Of a stretch of DNA of 12,921 bases, positions 7,610-12,921 are shown piece by piece. A program made the translations under genes and the position numbers. How positions within the stretch are numbered: the stretch's first letter is position 1; the number at the start of each line of letters is the position of its first letter. The stretch spans positions 1-12,921 of the forward strand of contig CALHVK010000013.1 in assembly GCA_938039195.1 (NCBI GenBank), read 5' to 3'. The DNA comes from an uncultured Carnobacteriaceae bacterium (GTDB taxonomy: Bacteria > Bacillota > Bacilli > Lactobacillales > Aerococcaceae). The notes beneath the pieces are model-generated. The model saw nothing but the letters and a program-made list of their open reading frames with translations, made no database searches and was not told the origin of the DNA.

Positions 7610-7620
7610 GGCGGAATTTA

Positions 7621-7634
7621 TGAAAACGCATTAA
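7621..7634 (+). promoter_or_regulatory. cre-like site upstream of the IIA operon
   Basis: TGAAAACGCATTAA matches the CcpA consensus TGWAARCGYTWNCW at 12 of 14 positions. It sits just upstream of the putative -35 at 7642, so carbon catabolite control of the IIA-yajC unit is likely. A local LacI-family regulator could bind the same kind of sequence. Confidence 0.6.
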
Positions 7635-7641
7635 TTTCTGC

Positions 7642-7670
7642 TTGCTATTTAATGAAACCTGGTCTAGTAT
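7642..7670 (+). promoter_or_regulatory. Putative sigma-A promoter of the IIA-yajC operon
   Basis: TTGCTA (7642-7647), a 17-nt spacer and TAGTAT (7665-7670) give a moderate match (4/6 in each hexamer). It lies in the short gap between the fuc terminator and the IIA start, where a promoter is required. The strength of the match alone would not be convincing. Confidence 0.45.
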
Positions 7671-7700
7671 TAAGATATTAAGTATTTAGGAGGAAATGGA

Positions 7701-8147
7701 ATGATAGGGTTAATTCTTACTGGGCATGGACAATTTGCTGTTGGAGTGGGACAAGCGTTAGAGATGATCGCTGGAAAACAAGCGGCATATCGCGTGGTAC
7801 CATTTTTAGAAAGTGATCCAATGGATGCTCTTGAAAATAATTTAAGAAATGCAATGGCTGAATTGCAAGAAGAAACAGAAGGGATTGTTGTATTTGCGGA
7901 CCTTTTAGGAGGAAGTCCATTCAAGGCTGCTATGTTAGCTTCTGTTGATTTTGAAAATGTGGAAGTAGTAGTGGGAACAAACTTACCAATGTTAATTGAA
8001 ATTGCAATGTTACGTGAGTTTGCGTCTAGTGCTCAAGATGTTGTGACACAAAGTTTATTAGCAGGGAAAGAAGCGATTCAACAAGTAAGCTTACCAACGA
8101 TTCAAAATAATGATATCGATGAATTTAATGACGAGGATGGAATTTAA
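7701..8147 (+). CDS. PTS mannose-family EIIA component (N-acetylgalactosamine/glycosaminoglycan type)
   Basis: A 148-residue cytoplasmic protein of the EIIA-Man fold. The N-terminus IGLILTGHGQFAVG puts the phosphorylated histidine at His9. FADLLGGSPFKAAM, the loop conserved across AgaF/ManX-type IIA domains, lies near residue 66. It takes phosphate from HPr and passes it to the histidine of the IIB encoded downstream. An AGGAGG SD lies 7 nt before the ATG. It is separated from the IIB-IIC-IID genes by two other genes and a terminator, but no other man-family IIA is present and the IIB lacks a fused IIA, so it is the natural partner. The extreme C-terminus is acidic and ends EDGI, the same four residues that end the IIC. 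Sugar specificity is inferred. Confidence 0.9.
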   Translation: MIGLILTGHGQFAVGVGQALEMIAGKQAAYRVVPFLESDPMDALENNLRNAMAELQEETEGIVVFADLLGGSPFKAAMLASVDFENVEVVVGTNLPMLIEIAMLREFASSAQDVVTQSLLAGKEAIQQVSLPTIQNNDIDEFNDEDGI

Positions 8148-8422
8148 TGGATGCAAATATTATTTTAGTAAGTTCCCTAACGTTTATCGTATTCGTTGTT
8201 GTGATTTTAGGAATCTATTATATCTTCTCAAGAAAAAATATGAAGCGTCAGCAACAGTATTTTGAGAAGTTACATGCAGAGTTGCAAGTTGGGAAACGTG
8301 TTGTCTGCGCGAATGGATTATATGGTACTGTAAAGAAAGTTGATGAAGAGAAAGTAGATGTAGAGATTGCTAAAGGCGTCGTGATTACGGTATCTCGTTT
8401 TGCGATTTCTGAAGTCTTATAA
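8147..8422 (+). CDS. YajC-like single-span membrane protein in a PTS operon
   Basis: A 91-residue protein with one N-terminal transmembrane segment (about residues 5-26) and then a charged stretch, FSRKNMKRQQQYFEKLHAEL. The C-terminal beta domain LQVGKRVVCANGLYGTVKKV ... GVVITVSRFAISEVL is the typical YajC core. Classical YajC is an accessory of SecDF/SecYEG. Here the gene starts inside the IIA stop codon (TAATG), so it is tied to the PTS rather than to sec or tgt genes. Streptococcal hyaluronan-utilization loci also carry a YajC-family gene beside a man-type PTS, as I recall. Its role there is not known to me. Family assignment is good; function in this context is open. Confidence 0.8.
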   Translation: MDANIILVSSLTFIVFVVVILGIYYIFSRKNMKRQQQYFEKLHAELQVGKRVVCANGLYGTVKKVDEEKVDVEIAKGVVITVSRFAISEVL

Positions 8423-8433
8423 GCGGTGACTGT

Positions 8434-8919
8434 ATGCAATCGATTTTTGGAGAGTTTTATACAGGAGCTGACGGTAAGGATTATTTCTATCTACCATTCT
8501 TAAAGACGGTTTATCATATTCCGACAGATGACTTAGTGACTTTTAATGCCTTTAGACATCGCTTTGTTATTGCATTTGCTTTGGGAGCTATTTTTTATAG
8601 TTTCTTTCCAGGAGATGTGTTGCTATGCGTATTTGTAGGAGCGTTATTCTACGCGCTTGCGACAGTTGCTTATCTGAAAAGTATTTTGCCAAAGTATGTG
8701 GTGAAAAAGGGAGTCCAAGAAGGAGAGTTGGAACGTTCGAAGCAAAACGAGCAGAAAGGATCGCTTGCCAAAACATTACTCGTTAGTTTAGCAGGTGTTC
8801 TGATTATTGCTTGTAGTTTCTTTGTCTCAGGTGAGTTGGTGAACCGAATGATTATTATCGCATTCGGTGTGATTGTCACTATCAGTGGAACTAGTTCTAT
8901 TATCGGAAAATCAAAATAA
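8434..8919 (+). CDS. Unrecognised four-helix membrane protein in the PTS IIA operon
   Basis: I do not recognise this 161-residue protein. It has about 42 mostly soluble N-terminal residues rich in aromatics (FGEFYTGADGKDYFYLPF), then two adjacent hydrophobic segments (about 45-60 and 62-83). A Lys/Glu/Gln-rich hydrophilic linker (about 86-111) follows, then two further hydrophobic segments (about 113-130 and 135-155) and a short basic tail. By the positive-inside rule the charged linker and tail would be cytoplasmic. It begins 11 nt after the YajC-like gene with only a weak GGTGA as SD, so it is probably coupled to it, and it is the last gene before a terminator. Context suggests a partner of the YajC-like protein or of the PTS membrane complex. 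No enzymatic motif is visible. Confidence 0.75.
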   Translation: MQSIFGEFYTGADGKDYFYLPFLKTVYHIPTDDLVTFNAFRHRFVIAFALGAIFYSFFPGDVLLCVFVGALFYALATVAYLKSILPKYVVKKGVQEGELERSKQNEQKGSLAKTLLVSLAGVLIIACSFFVSGELVNRMIIIAFGVIVTISGTSSIIGKSK

Positions 8920-8928
8920 AGTGAAATG

Positions 8929-8956
8929 GAAGCTTAGATTCTAAGCTTCTTTTTTT
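8929..8956 (+). terminator. Intrinsic terminator after the IIA-yajC operon
   Basis: GAAGCTTAG (8929-8937) pairs perfectly with CTAAGCTTC (8941-8949) around an ATT loop and is followed by seven T. It starts 9 nt after the stop of the membrane protein gene, so IIA-yajC and IIB-IIC-IID are separate transcripts unless there is read-through. Confidence 0.9.
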
Positions 8957-9072
8957 ATGGGAAAAAATTGAGGGGGGACTTTGTTAATTGTGAAGAAATT
9001 CAAATATATTTGTAGAGATTAGTGAGAGTTGTCTGACATCAAAGTGGTGGAAAAAGCATTTATATATAATGT

Positions 9073-9101
9073 TTTACAAATTAACTATACAAAAATGTAA
9101 T
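9073..9101 (+). promoter_or_regulatory. Putative upstream sigma-A promoter of the IIB-IIC-IID operon
   Basis: TTTACA (9073-9078), a 17-nt spacer and TGTAAT (9096-9101): each hexamer matches consensus at five of six positions. Initiation near 9108 would give a leader of about 100 nt that carries the cre-like site, which fits roadblock repression. Confidence 0.55.
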
Positions 9102-9139
9102 AAAAACACAAAAATGAAGAATTTATTAAAAAAGTTTTA

Positions 9140-9153
9140 CTAAAACGCTTCCA
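9140..9153 (+). promoter_or_regulatory. cre-like site overlapping an inverted repeat
   Basis: CTAAAACGCTTCCA matches TGWAARCGYTWNCW at 12 of 14 positions. It shares the AAAACGC core with the site at 7621-7634. It overlaps the inverted repeat GTTTTACTAAAAC (9134-9146) and the -35 region of the proximal promoter candidate, a position expected for repression. Confidence 0.6.
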
Positions 9154-9177
9154 AAGAATCGAAGAATTATGTATAAT
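9149..9177 (+). promoter_or_regulatory. Putative proximal promoter of the IIB-IIC-IID operon
   Basis: A perfect TATAAT (9172-9177) lies 32 nt before the IIB start. The -35 with 17-nt spacing is poor (TTCCAA, 9149-9154), so it would be weak or activator-dependent unless the upstream promoter is the main one. Confidence 0.5.
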
Positions 9178-9209
9178 GAATTTAGCTTTTTATGAAAGGA
9201 GAGCTAGTA

Positions 9210-9686
9210 ATGCCAAATATTTTATTAACACGAATTGACAATCGTATGATTCACGGTCAAGTTGCGACTCAATGGTCATCTTACTTAGGGGCCAACCTAC
9301 TGCTTGTTGCTAACGATAAAGTAGCTGCGGATCCGATGCGTCAAGGGTTAATGGATATGGCTGCTCCAGCTGGTGCACAAACTCGTTATTTCACTATTGA
9401 AAAAACGATTAATGTCATCGGTAAAGCAGCAGACCGTCAGTTGATTTTCATCATCTGTGAAAATCCTCAAGACGTAGTGAAATTAGTAGAGGGAGGAGTG
9501 CCAATCAAGAAGGTTAACATTGGGAACATGCATATGGCGGAAGGTAAACGCCAAGTTGCAGGTGTTGTTGCGGTTGATGATGCAGATGTTGCTGCGTTCA
9601 GAAGACTGCAGGAGTTAGGTGTCGAACTTGAAATTCAGAAAGTACCAACTGAAGGAAAAGAAGACGTTTCGAAATTATTCCAATAA
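9210..9686 (+). CDS. PTS mannose-family EIIB component, N-acetylgalactosamine type (AgaV-like)
   Basis: A 158-residue cytoplasmic protein. MPNILLTRIDNRMIHGQVATQW places the phosphorylated histidine at His15, as in AgaV and ManX IIB domains. Later motifs LLVANDKVAADPMRQGLM, AADRQLIFII and GGVPIKKVNIGNMH are closer to E. coli AgaV than to mannose or sorbose IIB proteins, as far as I can align by eye. The frame is open from an ATG at 9192, but GGAG at 9198-9201 falls inside that extension and sits 8 nt before ATG 9210, so 9210 is the start. It would receive phosphate from the IIA encoded at 7701 and phosphorylate sugar entering through IIC/IID. N-acetylgalactosamine or an amino-sugar disaccharide from glycosaminoglycans is the inferred substrate. 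Confidence 0.9.
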   Translation: MPNILLTRIDNRMIHGQVATQWSSYLGANLLLVANDKVAADPMRQGLMDMAAPAGAQTRYFTIEKTINVIGKAADRQLIFIICENPQDVVKLVEGGVPIKKVNIGNMHMAEGKRQVAGVVAVDDADVAAFRRLQELGVELEIQKVPTEGKEDVSKLFQ

Positions 9687-9714
9687 TTTTTATTTATAAA
9701 AGGGGTCAATGAAT

Positions 9715-10521
9715 ATGCAAGCAAGTTTTATTCAAATCTTATTAGTATTCCTTGTAACTTTTGTTGCTGCGATTGACCAATTCAGCTTTTTAGAATCACT
9801 ATACCAACCTATCGTAATGGGTCCAGTGATCGGAGCTATTTTGGGCGACGTACAAACAGGGTTAGTTGTTGGGGGTACTTACCAATTAATGACAATCGGT
9901 AACATGCCAGTCGGTGGGGCACAACCACCTAATGCCGTAATCGGAGGAATTATGGCGACAGTATTAGCTATCAGCCTTAAATTAGAACCAGCTGCTGCAG
10001 TAGGTGCAGCTGTTCCATTTGCGCTTTTAGGTCAATATGGCGTTACTTTAATCTTTGCTTTAATGTCACCAATGATGGCAGTGGCTGATAAGTATGCACA
10101 CGATGCAAATCCAAAAGGAATTGCTCGCTTGAACTACTTAGCAATGGCTGCATTAGGAGCTATCTTTGGTCTTGTAGTTGTATTATTCTTTATCGGTGGA
10201 CAAACTATTGGGGACACTTTAACTGACTCAATTCCTAAGTGGTTCATGGGTGGGTTAGGTGCTGCCGGTGGAATGATGCGCTTTGTTGGGTTTGCAATCT
10301 TACTAAAAGTAATGGTTTCTAAAGAACTATGGGGCTTCTACTTCTTAGGTTTTGCTTTAGCAAACATTGTTTCTGCAAGTGAAAGCTTAGCTGGATCTGC
10401 ATTAGTATTATTAGCGTTCATTGGTTTTGCAATTGCATACTGGGATTTCCAAATCCAAACAAAATTCAAAACAGCGGGTGCTAGCATTGTGAACGATGGA
10501 GGTGAAGAAGATGGCATATAA
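9715..10521 (+). CDS. PTS mannose-family EIIC component (AgaW-like)
   Basis: A 268-residue integral membrane protein with several hydrophobic spans. It has the family signature GPVIGAILGDVQTGLVVGGTYQLM near the N-terminus and GGAQPPNAVIGGIMATVLA, which resemble AgaW. IIC forms the sugar-translocating part together with IID. Two in-frame ATGs compete. The one at 9709 is only 3 nt from the GGGG at 9702-9705, whereas 9715 is 9 nt away, so 9715 is preferred; this choice is uncertain and changes only two residues. The C-terminal codons for DGGEEDGI also form the SD of the IID gene, whose start lies inside this gene (11-nt overlap). The gene sits 28 nt after IIB. Confidence 0.9.
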   Translation: MQASFIQILLVFLVTFVAAIDQFSFLESLYQPIVMGPVIGAILGDVQTGLVVGGTYQLMTIGNMPVGGAQPPNAVIGGIMATVLAISLKLEPAAAVGAAVPFALLGQYGVTLIFALMSPMMAVADKYAHDANPKGIARLNYLAMAALGAIFGLVVVLFFIGGQTIGDTLTDSIPKWFMGGLGAAGGMMRFVGFAILLKVMVSKELWGFYFLGFALANIVSASESLAGSALVLLAFIGFAIAYWDFQIQTKFKTAGASIVNDGGEEDGI

Positions 10522-11356
10522 TATTCCAGATTCTTATAAAAACCAAACGCCTGCTCCACGCTTAGATAAAGCAACGTTAAACAAAATGGCATGGCGTTCA
10601 ATTTTCTTACAATCTTCTTTCAACTATGAACGTATGCAAGCAGGTGGCTGGTTATACGGTATTTTACCAGGGTTGGAAAAAATCCATACAGACAAAGATG
10701 ACTTAGCTGCATCAATGTCTCATAACTTAGAGTTCTTCAATACTCACCCATTCTTAGTAACATTCGTAATGGGGATTGTATTATCTCTTGAACAAAACAA
10801 AGCAGATATCCCAACAATCCGTGCAGTACGTGTTGCTGCAATGGGACCATTGGGTGGTATCGGTGACGCTTTATTCTGGTTCACATTAGTTCCAATCGTA
10901 GCCGGTATTTCTTCAGACTTTGCATTAAAAGGAAGCATCGCTGGACCATTACTATTCTTAGCTGTATTTAATATCTTCCAATTTGCAATTCGTTACTGGT
11001 TAATGCACTGGTCTTATAACTTAGGAACTGACGCAATCGGTATCTTTACTGCAAATGCCAAAGAATTCACTCGTGCTGCTTCAATCCTAGGGGTATTCGT
11101 TGTTGGGGCTTTAACTAGCCTTTACGGTGGTACTAAATTAGGAATTCAAATCGCAAACGGTGAAAAACCAATTGTTATCCAAGCAATCTTAGATGGTGTA
11201 TTACCAAAATTAATTCCATTAGGAATTACTTTAGGACTTTACTACTTATTAGCGCGTAAAAAATGGACGCCATTACGTTGTATCGTTCTTCTATTAGTTG
11301 CCGGAATCGGTCTTGCATTCTTAGGAAACTTACTAGGAGTTAAATTCTGGGGTTAA
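10511..11356 (+). CDS. PTS mannose-family EIID component (AgaE-like)
   Basis: A 281-residue membrane protein. Typical IID motifs are SSFNYERMQAGGWLYGILP near residue 35, NTHPFLVTFVMGIVLSLE, and MGPLGGIGDALFWFTLVPI, followed by hydrophobic segments to the C-terminus. IID partners with IIC in the translocating complex of this PTS family. An ATG at 10496 also opens the frame, but GGAGGTGA (10498-10505) lies within it and is ideally placed for ATG 10511, so the shorter start is chosen. Translation is coupled to IIC by an 11-nt overlap. It is the last gene of the unit, with a terminator starting 15 nt after the stop. Confidence 0.92.
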   Translation: MAYNIPDSYKNQTPAPRLDKATLNKMAWRSIFLQSSFNYERMQAGGWLYGILPGLEKIHTDKDDLAASMSHNLEFFNTHPFLVTFVMGIVLSLEQNKADIPTIRAVRVAAMGPLGGIGDALFWFTLVPIVAGISSDFALKGSIAGPLLFLAVFNIFQFAIRYWLMHWSYNLGTDAIGIFTANAKEFTRAASILGVFVVGALTSLYGGTKLGIQIANGEKPIVIQAILDGVLPKLIPLGITLGLYYLLARKKWTPLRCIVLLLVAGIGLAFLGNLLGVKFWG

Positions 11357-11368
11357 TCCTTGAACAAT

Positions 11369-11404
11369 AAAAATAAGCTAGGCATTATGCCTAGCTTATT
11401 TTTT
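11369..11404. terminator. Bidirectional intrinsic terminator between IID and bioY
   Basis: A perfect 13-bp stem AATAAGCTAGGCA (11372-11384) with TGCCTAGCTTATT (11388-11400), TTA loop, extendable by three A-T pairs. T-rich flanks occur on both strands (TTATTTTTTAT on +, TTATTTTTATTG on -). It can therefore end both the IID transcript and the convergent birA-bioY transcript. Confidence 0.92.
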
Positions 11405-11411
11405 ATGCTGT

Positions 11412-11939
11412 TTAAATGTGTTTTTTAGTAATAGCTTTAATACGATCAGCAAGGAATACGGCAACAACTAATTTTCCTAAGTCAGGAAGAATGAATGGAT
11501 ATAAACCGAAGCCAAGAATTTGTTGAAGGCTGAGTTCTTGCATCTTAACGCTTAAGAGTACGAAAGTCATATATGGAATTCCGATGAGGTAGAAGATGAC
11601 TTCACCGACAAGAGCAGCAATCACCCAACCGAAGATATTGTTGATACGGTTTCCGATAAATGAAATCACAGGTGCTGCAACCATAAATCCAATAACAAAA
11701 CCAAATGATGGTGAAACGAATAGTGTTGTACCACCGCCTAATAGGAAGAGTAATAAGAAGTGAACAAATTGAGCAGCAAAAGCGCCAACTGGTGGCAATA
11801 GTAATGATGCCAAAATCACTGTGGCTGTTTGTGCTGAGAATGGTACTGGACCAATCGGAATTTTTAAGTAGCTAGATACATAGCAGAGTGCTCCTAGAAG
11901 TGCTGCGAGCACAATTGTTTTAATGTTTAATTTTTTCAT
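11412..11939 (-). CDS. bioY: Biotin transporter BioY (ECF S-component)
   Basis: A 175-residue membrane protein with about six hydrophobic segments, the size of BioY. The N-terminal region SSYLKIPIGPVPFSAQTATVILASLLLPPVGAF (starting near residue 22) and GGGTTLFVSPSFGFVIGFMVAAP carry the substrate-pocket motifs of the family. It binds biotin and works alone or with the shared EcfA/EcfT energizing module encoded elsewhere. An SD GGAG on the - strand (11951-11948) lies 8 nt before the ATG. It follows birA by 19 nt, so the two are in one operon and ligase and uptake would be made together. No separate promoter or BirA-type operator is seen in the 19-nt gap. Confidence 0.92.
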   Translation of the reverse strand: MKKLNIKTIVLAALLGALCYVSSYLKIPIGPVPFSAQTATVILASLLLPPVGAFAAQFVHFLLLFLLGGGTTLFVSPSFGFVIGFMVAAPVISFIGNRINNIFGWVIAALVGEVIFYLIGIPYMTFVLLSVKMQELSLQQILGFGLYPFILPDLGKLVVAVFLADRIKAITKKHI

Positions 11940-11958
11940 GAGTTTAACTCCTAATCTT

Positions 11959-12921
11959 TTAGTTTTCTGGACGAATGCTTACTTCGCCATAAGATAATGA
12001 ATGGATGGCACCGTCATCTGTTTGGACGACAAGATGCCCGTTATTGTCCACGCTTTTTGCAGTGGCAGGATATGTTTTCATACCGCTAATGACATTGACT
12101 TTCTTGCCAACAATGATGGAATGGTCTTTGTATTCTTCCATGAAGTCTCGCTTACCGGCATTGATATCTTCGTAGCAGTGATTCCATTCTTTTAGGAAAC
12201 GAGCTACGAATTCATTGCGGCTGAAACTGTCTGGAATTTCTTGCGGAGAAAAGAGGGAACCGATAATCGGTTTTAAATCCTCTGGAATAATAGCGTCATC
12301 GATATGCAAGTTAATTCCCATTCCGACAATCAGTGCATCGACTTTTTGAGCTTCAATATTCGTCACGGCTTCTGTTAAGATACCGGCAATCTTTTTATCG
12401 TGAAAATAGAGGTCGTTCACCCATTTAATCCCAATTTTTTCATGGATAAAGGATTCCACCGCTCGCGTTGCGGCAACGGCCGTAGCACAAGTGATCAGTG
12501 AAATACTGTCCAAGTCACCTTCTGGGAAAATACAGATACTCATATAAAGACCAGATTTTGGTGGAGAGAGGAATGTTCTTCCTAGTCGTCCACGACCTGC
12601 TGTTTGCTCTTCTGCAATAAAGAAGGTAGGGACTCTCGAGCCTGAAGCGCCATATGTTTTAGCTAAATCATTGGTTGAAGTAGTTGTCTCAAAAACTTGA
12701 ATATCCCAATCTTGAAGGGCCTCTCCCAAATGAGTGCGAATGCCTTCAAGGGTTAACAAATCCGTCTGTCTGGATAATTGATACCCAACTTTTGTGCTTG
12801 AGGTAATCTCATAGCCATCTTTTTTTAATTGCTGGATAGCTTTCCACACAGCAGTACGAGAAAGATTCAGTTGTTCTGCGATATCTTGTCCTGAAAGAGG
12901 TTTGTCCACGGTACTATATAA
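11959..12921 (-). CDS. birA: Biotin-[acetyl-CoA carboxylase] ligase and biotin repressor (5' end outside window)
   Basis: A bifunctional BirA. Near the N-terminus is a winged helix-turn-helix (SGQDIAEQLNLSRTAVWKAIQQL), the DNA-binding part of group II ligases. The catalytic domain follows with ETTTSTNDLAK, the biotinyl-AMP loop AGRGRLGRTF, the catalytic-lysine motif GIKWVNDLYFHDKKIAGILTE and VGMGINLHI. The C-terminal SH3-like domain includes KVNVISG. It activates biotin with ATP and attaches it to acetyl-CoA or pyruvate carboxylase, and it represses biotin genes. A GTG at 12909 could start a 316-residue protein, but the frame stays open to the window edge (residues LYST precede it) and no SD is visible. 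The true start is therefore probably upstream, giving the usual helix before the HTH. Confidence 0.92.
   Translation of the reverse strand, partial: LYSTVDKPLSGQDIAEQLNLSRTAVWKAIQQLKKDGYEITSSTKVGYQLSRQTDLLTLEGIRTHLGEALQDWDIQVFETTTSTNDLAKTYGASGSRVPTFFIAEEQTAGRGRLGRTFLSPPKSGLYMSICIFPEGDLDSISLITCATAVAATRAVESFIHEKIGIKWVNDLYFHDKKIAGILTEAVTNIEAQKVDALIVGMGINLHIDDAIIPEDLKPIIGSLFSPQEIPDSFSRNEFVARFLKEWNHCYEDINAGKRDFMEEYKDHSIIVGKKVNVISGMKTYPATAKSVDNNGHLVVQTDDGAIHSLSYGEVSIRPEN

Larger units (their letters stand above)
8957..9209 (+). promoter_or_regulatory. AT-rich intergenic control region of the IIB-IIC-IID operon
   Basis: About 250 nt without a credible gene. It contains a perfect 12-bp palindrome CAAATATATTTG (9001-9012), two candidate promoters (9073-9101 and 9149-9177), a 13-bp inverted repeat GTTTTACTAAAAC (9134-9146) and an overlapping cre-like site (9140-9153). 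No sigma-54 -24/-12 signature (TGGCAC-N5-TTGC) was found, which argues against LevR-type control. The regulator gene is not in the window. Confidence 0.6.

Noticed and set aside
9192..9209. Earlier ATG for the IIB (adds MKGELV)
   Set aside because: The extension contains the SD AAAGGAG that is well placed for ATG 9210, and AgaV-like proteins begin MPNI.
8957..9209. Possible sigma-54 promoter for the man-type PTS (as in LevR-regulated systems)
   Set aside because: No TGGCAC-N5-TTGC-like pair was found, whereas sigma-A hexamers are present.
10496..10510. Earlier ATG for the IID (adds MEVKK)
   Set aside because: The GGAGGTGA SD lies inside the extension and fits ATG 10511.
12001..12195. + strand open frame opposite birA
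   Set aside because: It is opposite the BirA C-terminal domain, with no SD and no recognisable motif.
1..12921. tRNA, rRNA, CRISPR arrays, insertion sequences, attachment sites
   Set aside because: No cloverleaf-like segment, repeat-spacer array, transposase frame or flanking direct repeat was seen; nearly all bases belong to metabolic genes.

Overview
The window reads as low-GC Firmicutes DNA, most likely Lactobacillales. Genes are densely packed, Shine-Dalgarno sites are AGGAGG-like, codons are AT-rich, and sugar uptake relies on phosphotransferase systems (PTS) and ABC transporters. The gene set suits a host-associated lactic acid bacterium of the Granulicatella, Streptococcus or Enterococcus type. 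That placement is inference; no rRNA or species marker is present.

Region 1 (1-7610, + strand) is one long catabolic operon for a 6-deoxyhexose, almost certainly L-fucose. It opens with the last 21 codons of a gene that resembles the L-fucose isomerase C-terminus. Next come a lactose/cellobiose-type PTS IIB and IIA with no membrane IIC, and a complete CUT2 (RbsA/RbsC/RbsB-like) ABC transporter. These are followed by a RhaB-type FGGY kinase, the mutarotase FucU and a FucO-like iron-dependent lactaldehyde reductase. Gaps are short or overlapping (ATGAGTAA at IIA/ATPase, TAATG at kinase/fucU), and a strong intrinsic terminator closes the unit at 7555-7609. The implied route is uptake by ABC transporter, anomer interconversion by FucU, isomerization, phosphorylation and aldolase cleavage, then reduction of lactaldehyde to 1,2-propanediol. 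The aldolase (FucA) is not in the window.

Region 2 (7611-11404, + strand) is a mannose-family PTS of the N-acetylgalactosamine/glycosaminoglycan (AgaV/W/E) type, split into two transcription units. The first encodes IIA, a YajC-like protein and an unrecognised four-helix membrane protein. The second encodes IIB, IIC and IID. A terminator lies between them, and each has its own promoter region with a cre-like AAAACGC site, so both probably respond to CcpA or to a local LacI-family regulator.

Region 3 (11368-12921, - strand) is convergent: birA (its 5' end lies beyond the window) followed by bioY, i.e. biotin protein ligase/repressor and biotin ECF S-component. A bidirectional terminator separates it from region 2.

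Together, regions 1 and 2 look like a host-glycan (mucin or glycosaminoglycan) foraging segment. The points most worth pursuing are the orphan PTS IIA/IIB pair wired into an ABC-transporter fucose operon, and the YajC plus unknown membrane protein pair attached to the split GalNAc-type PTS.
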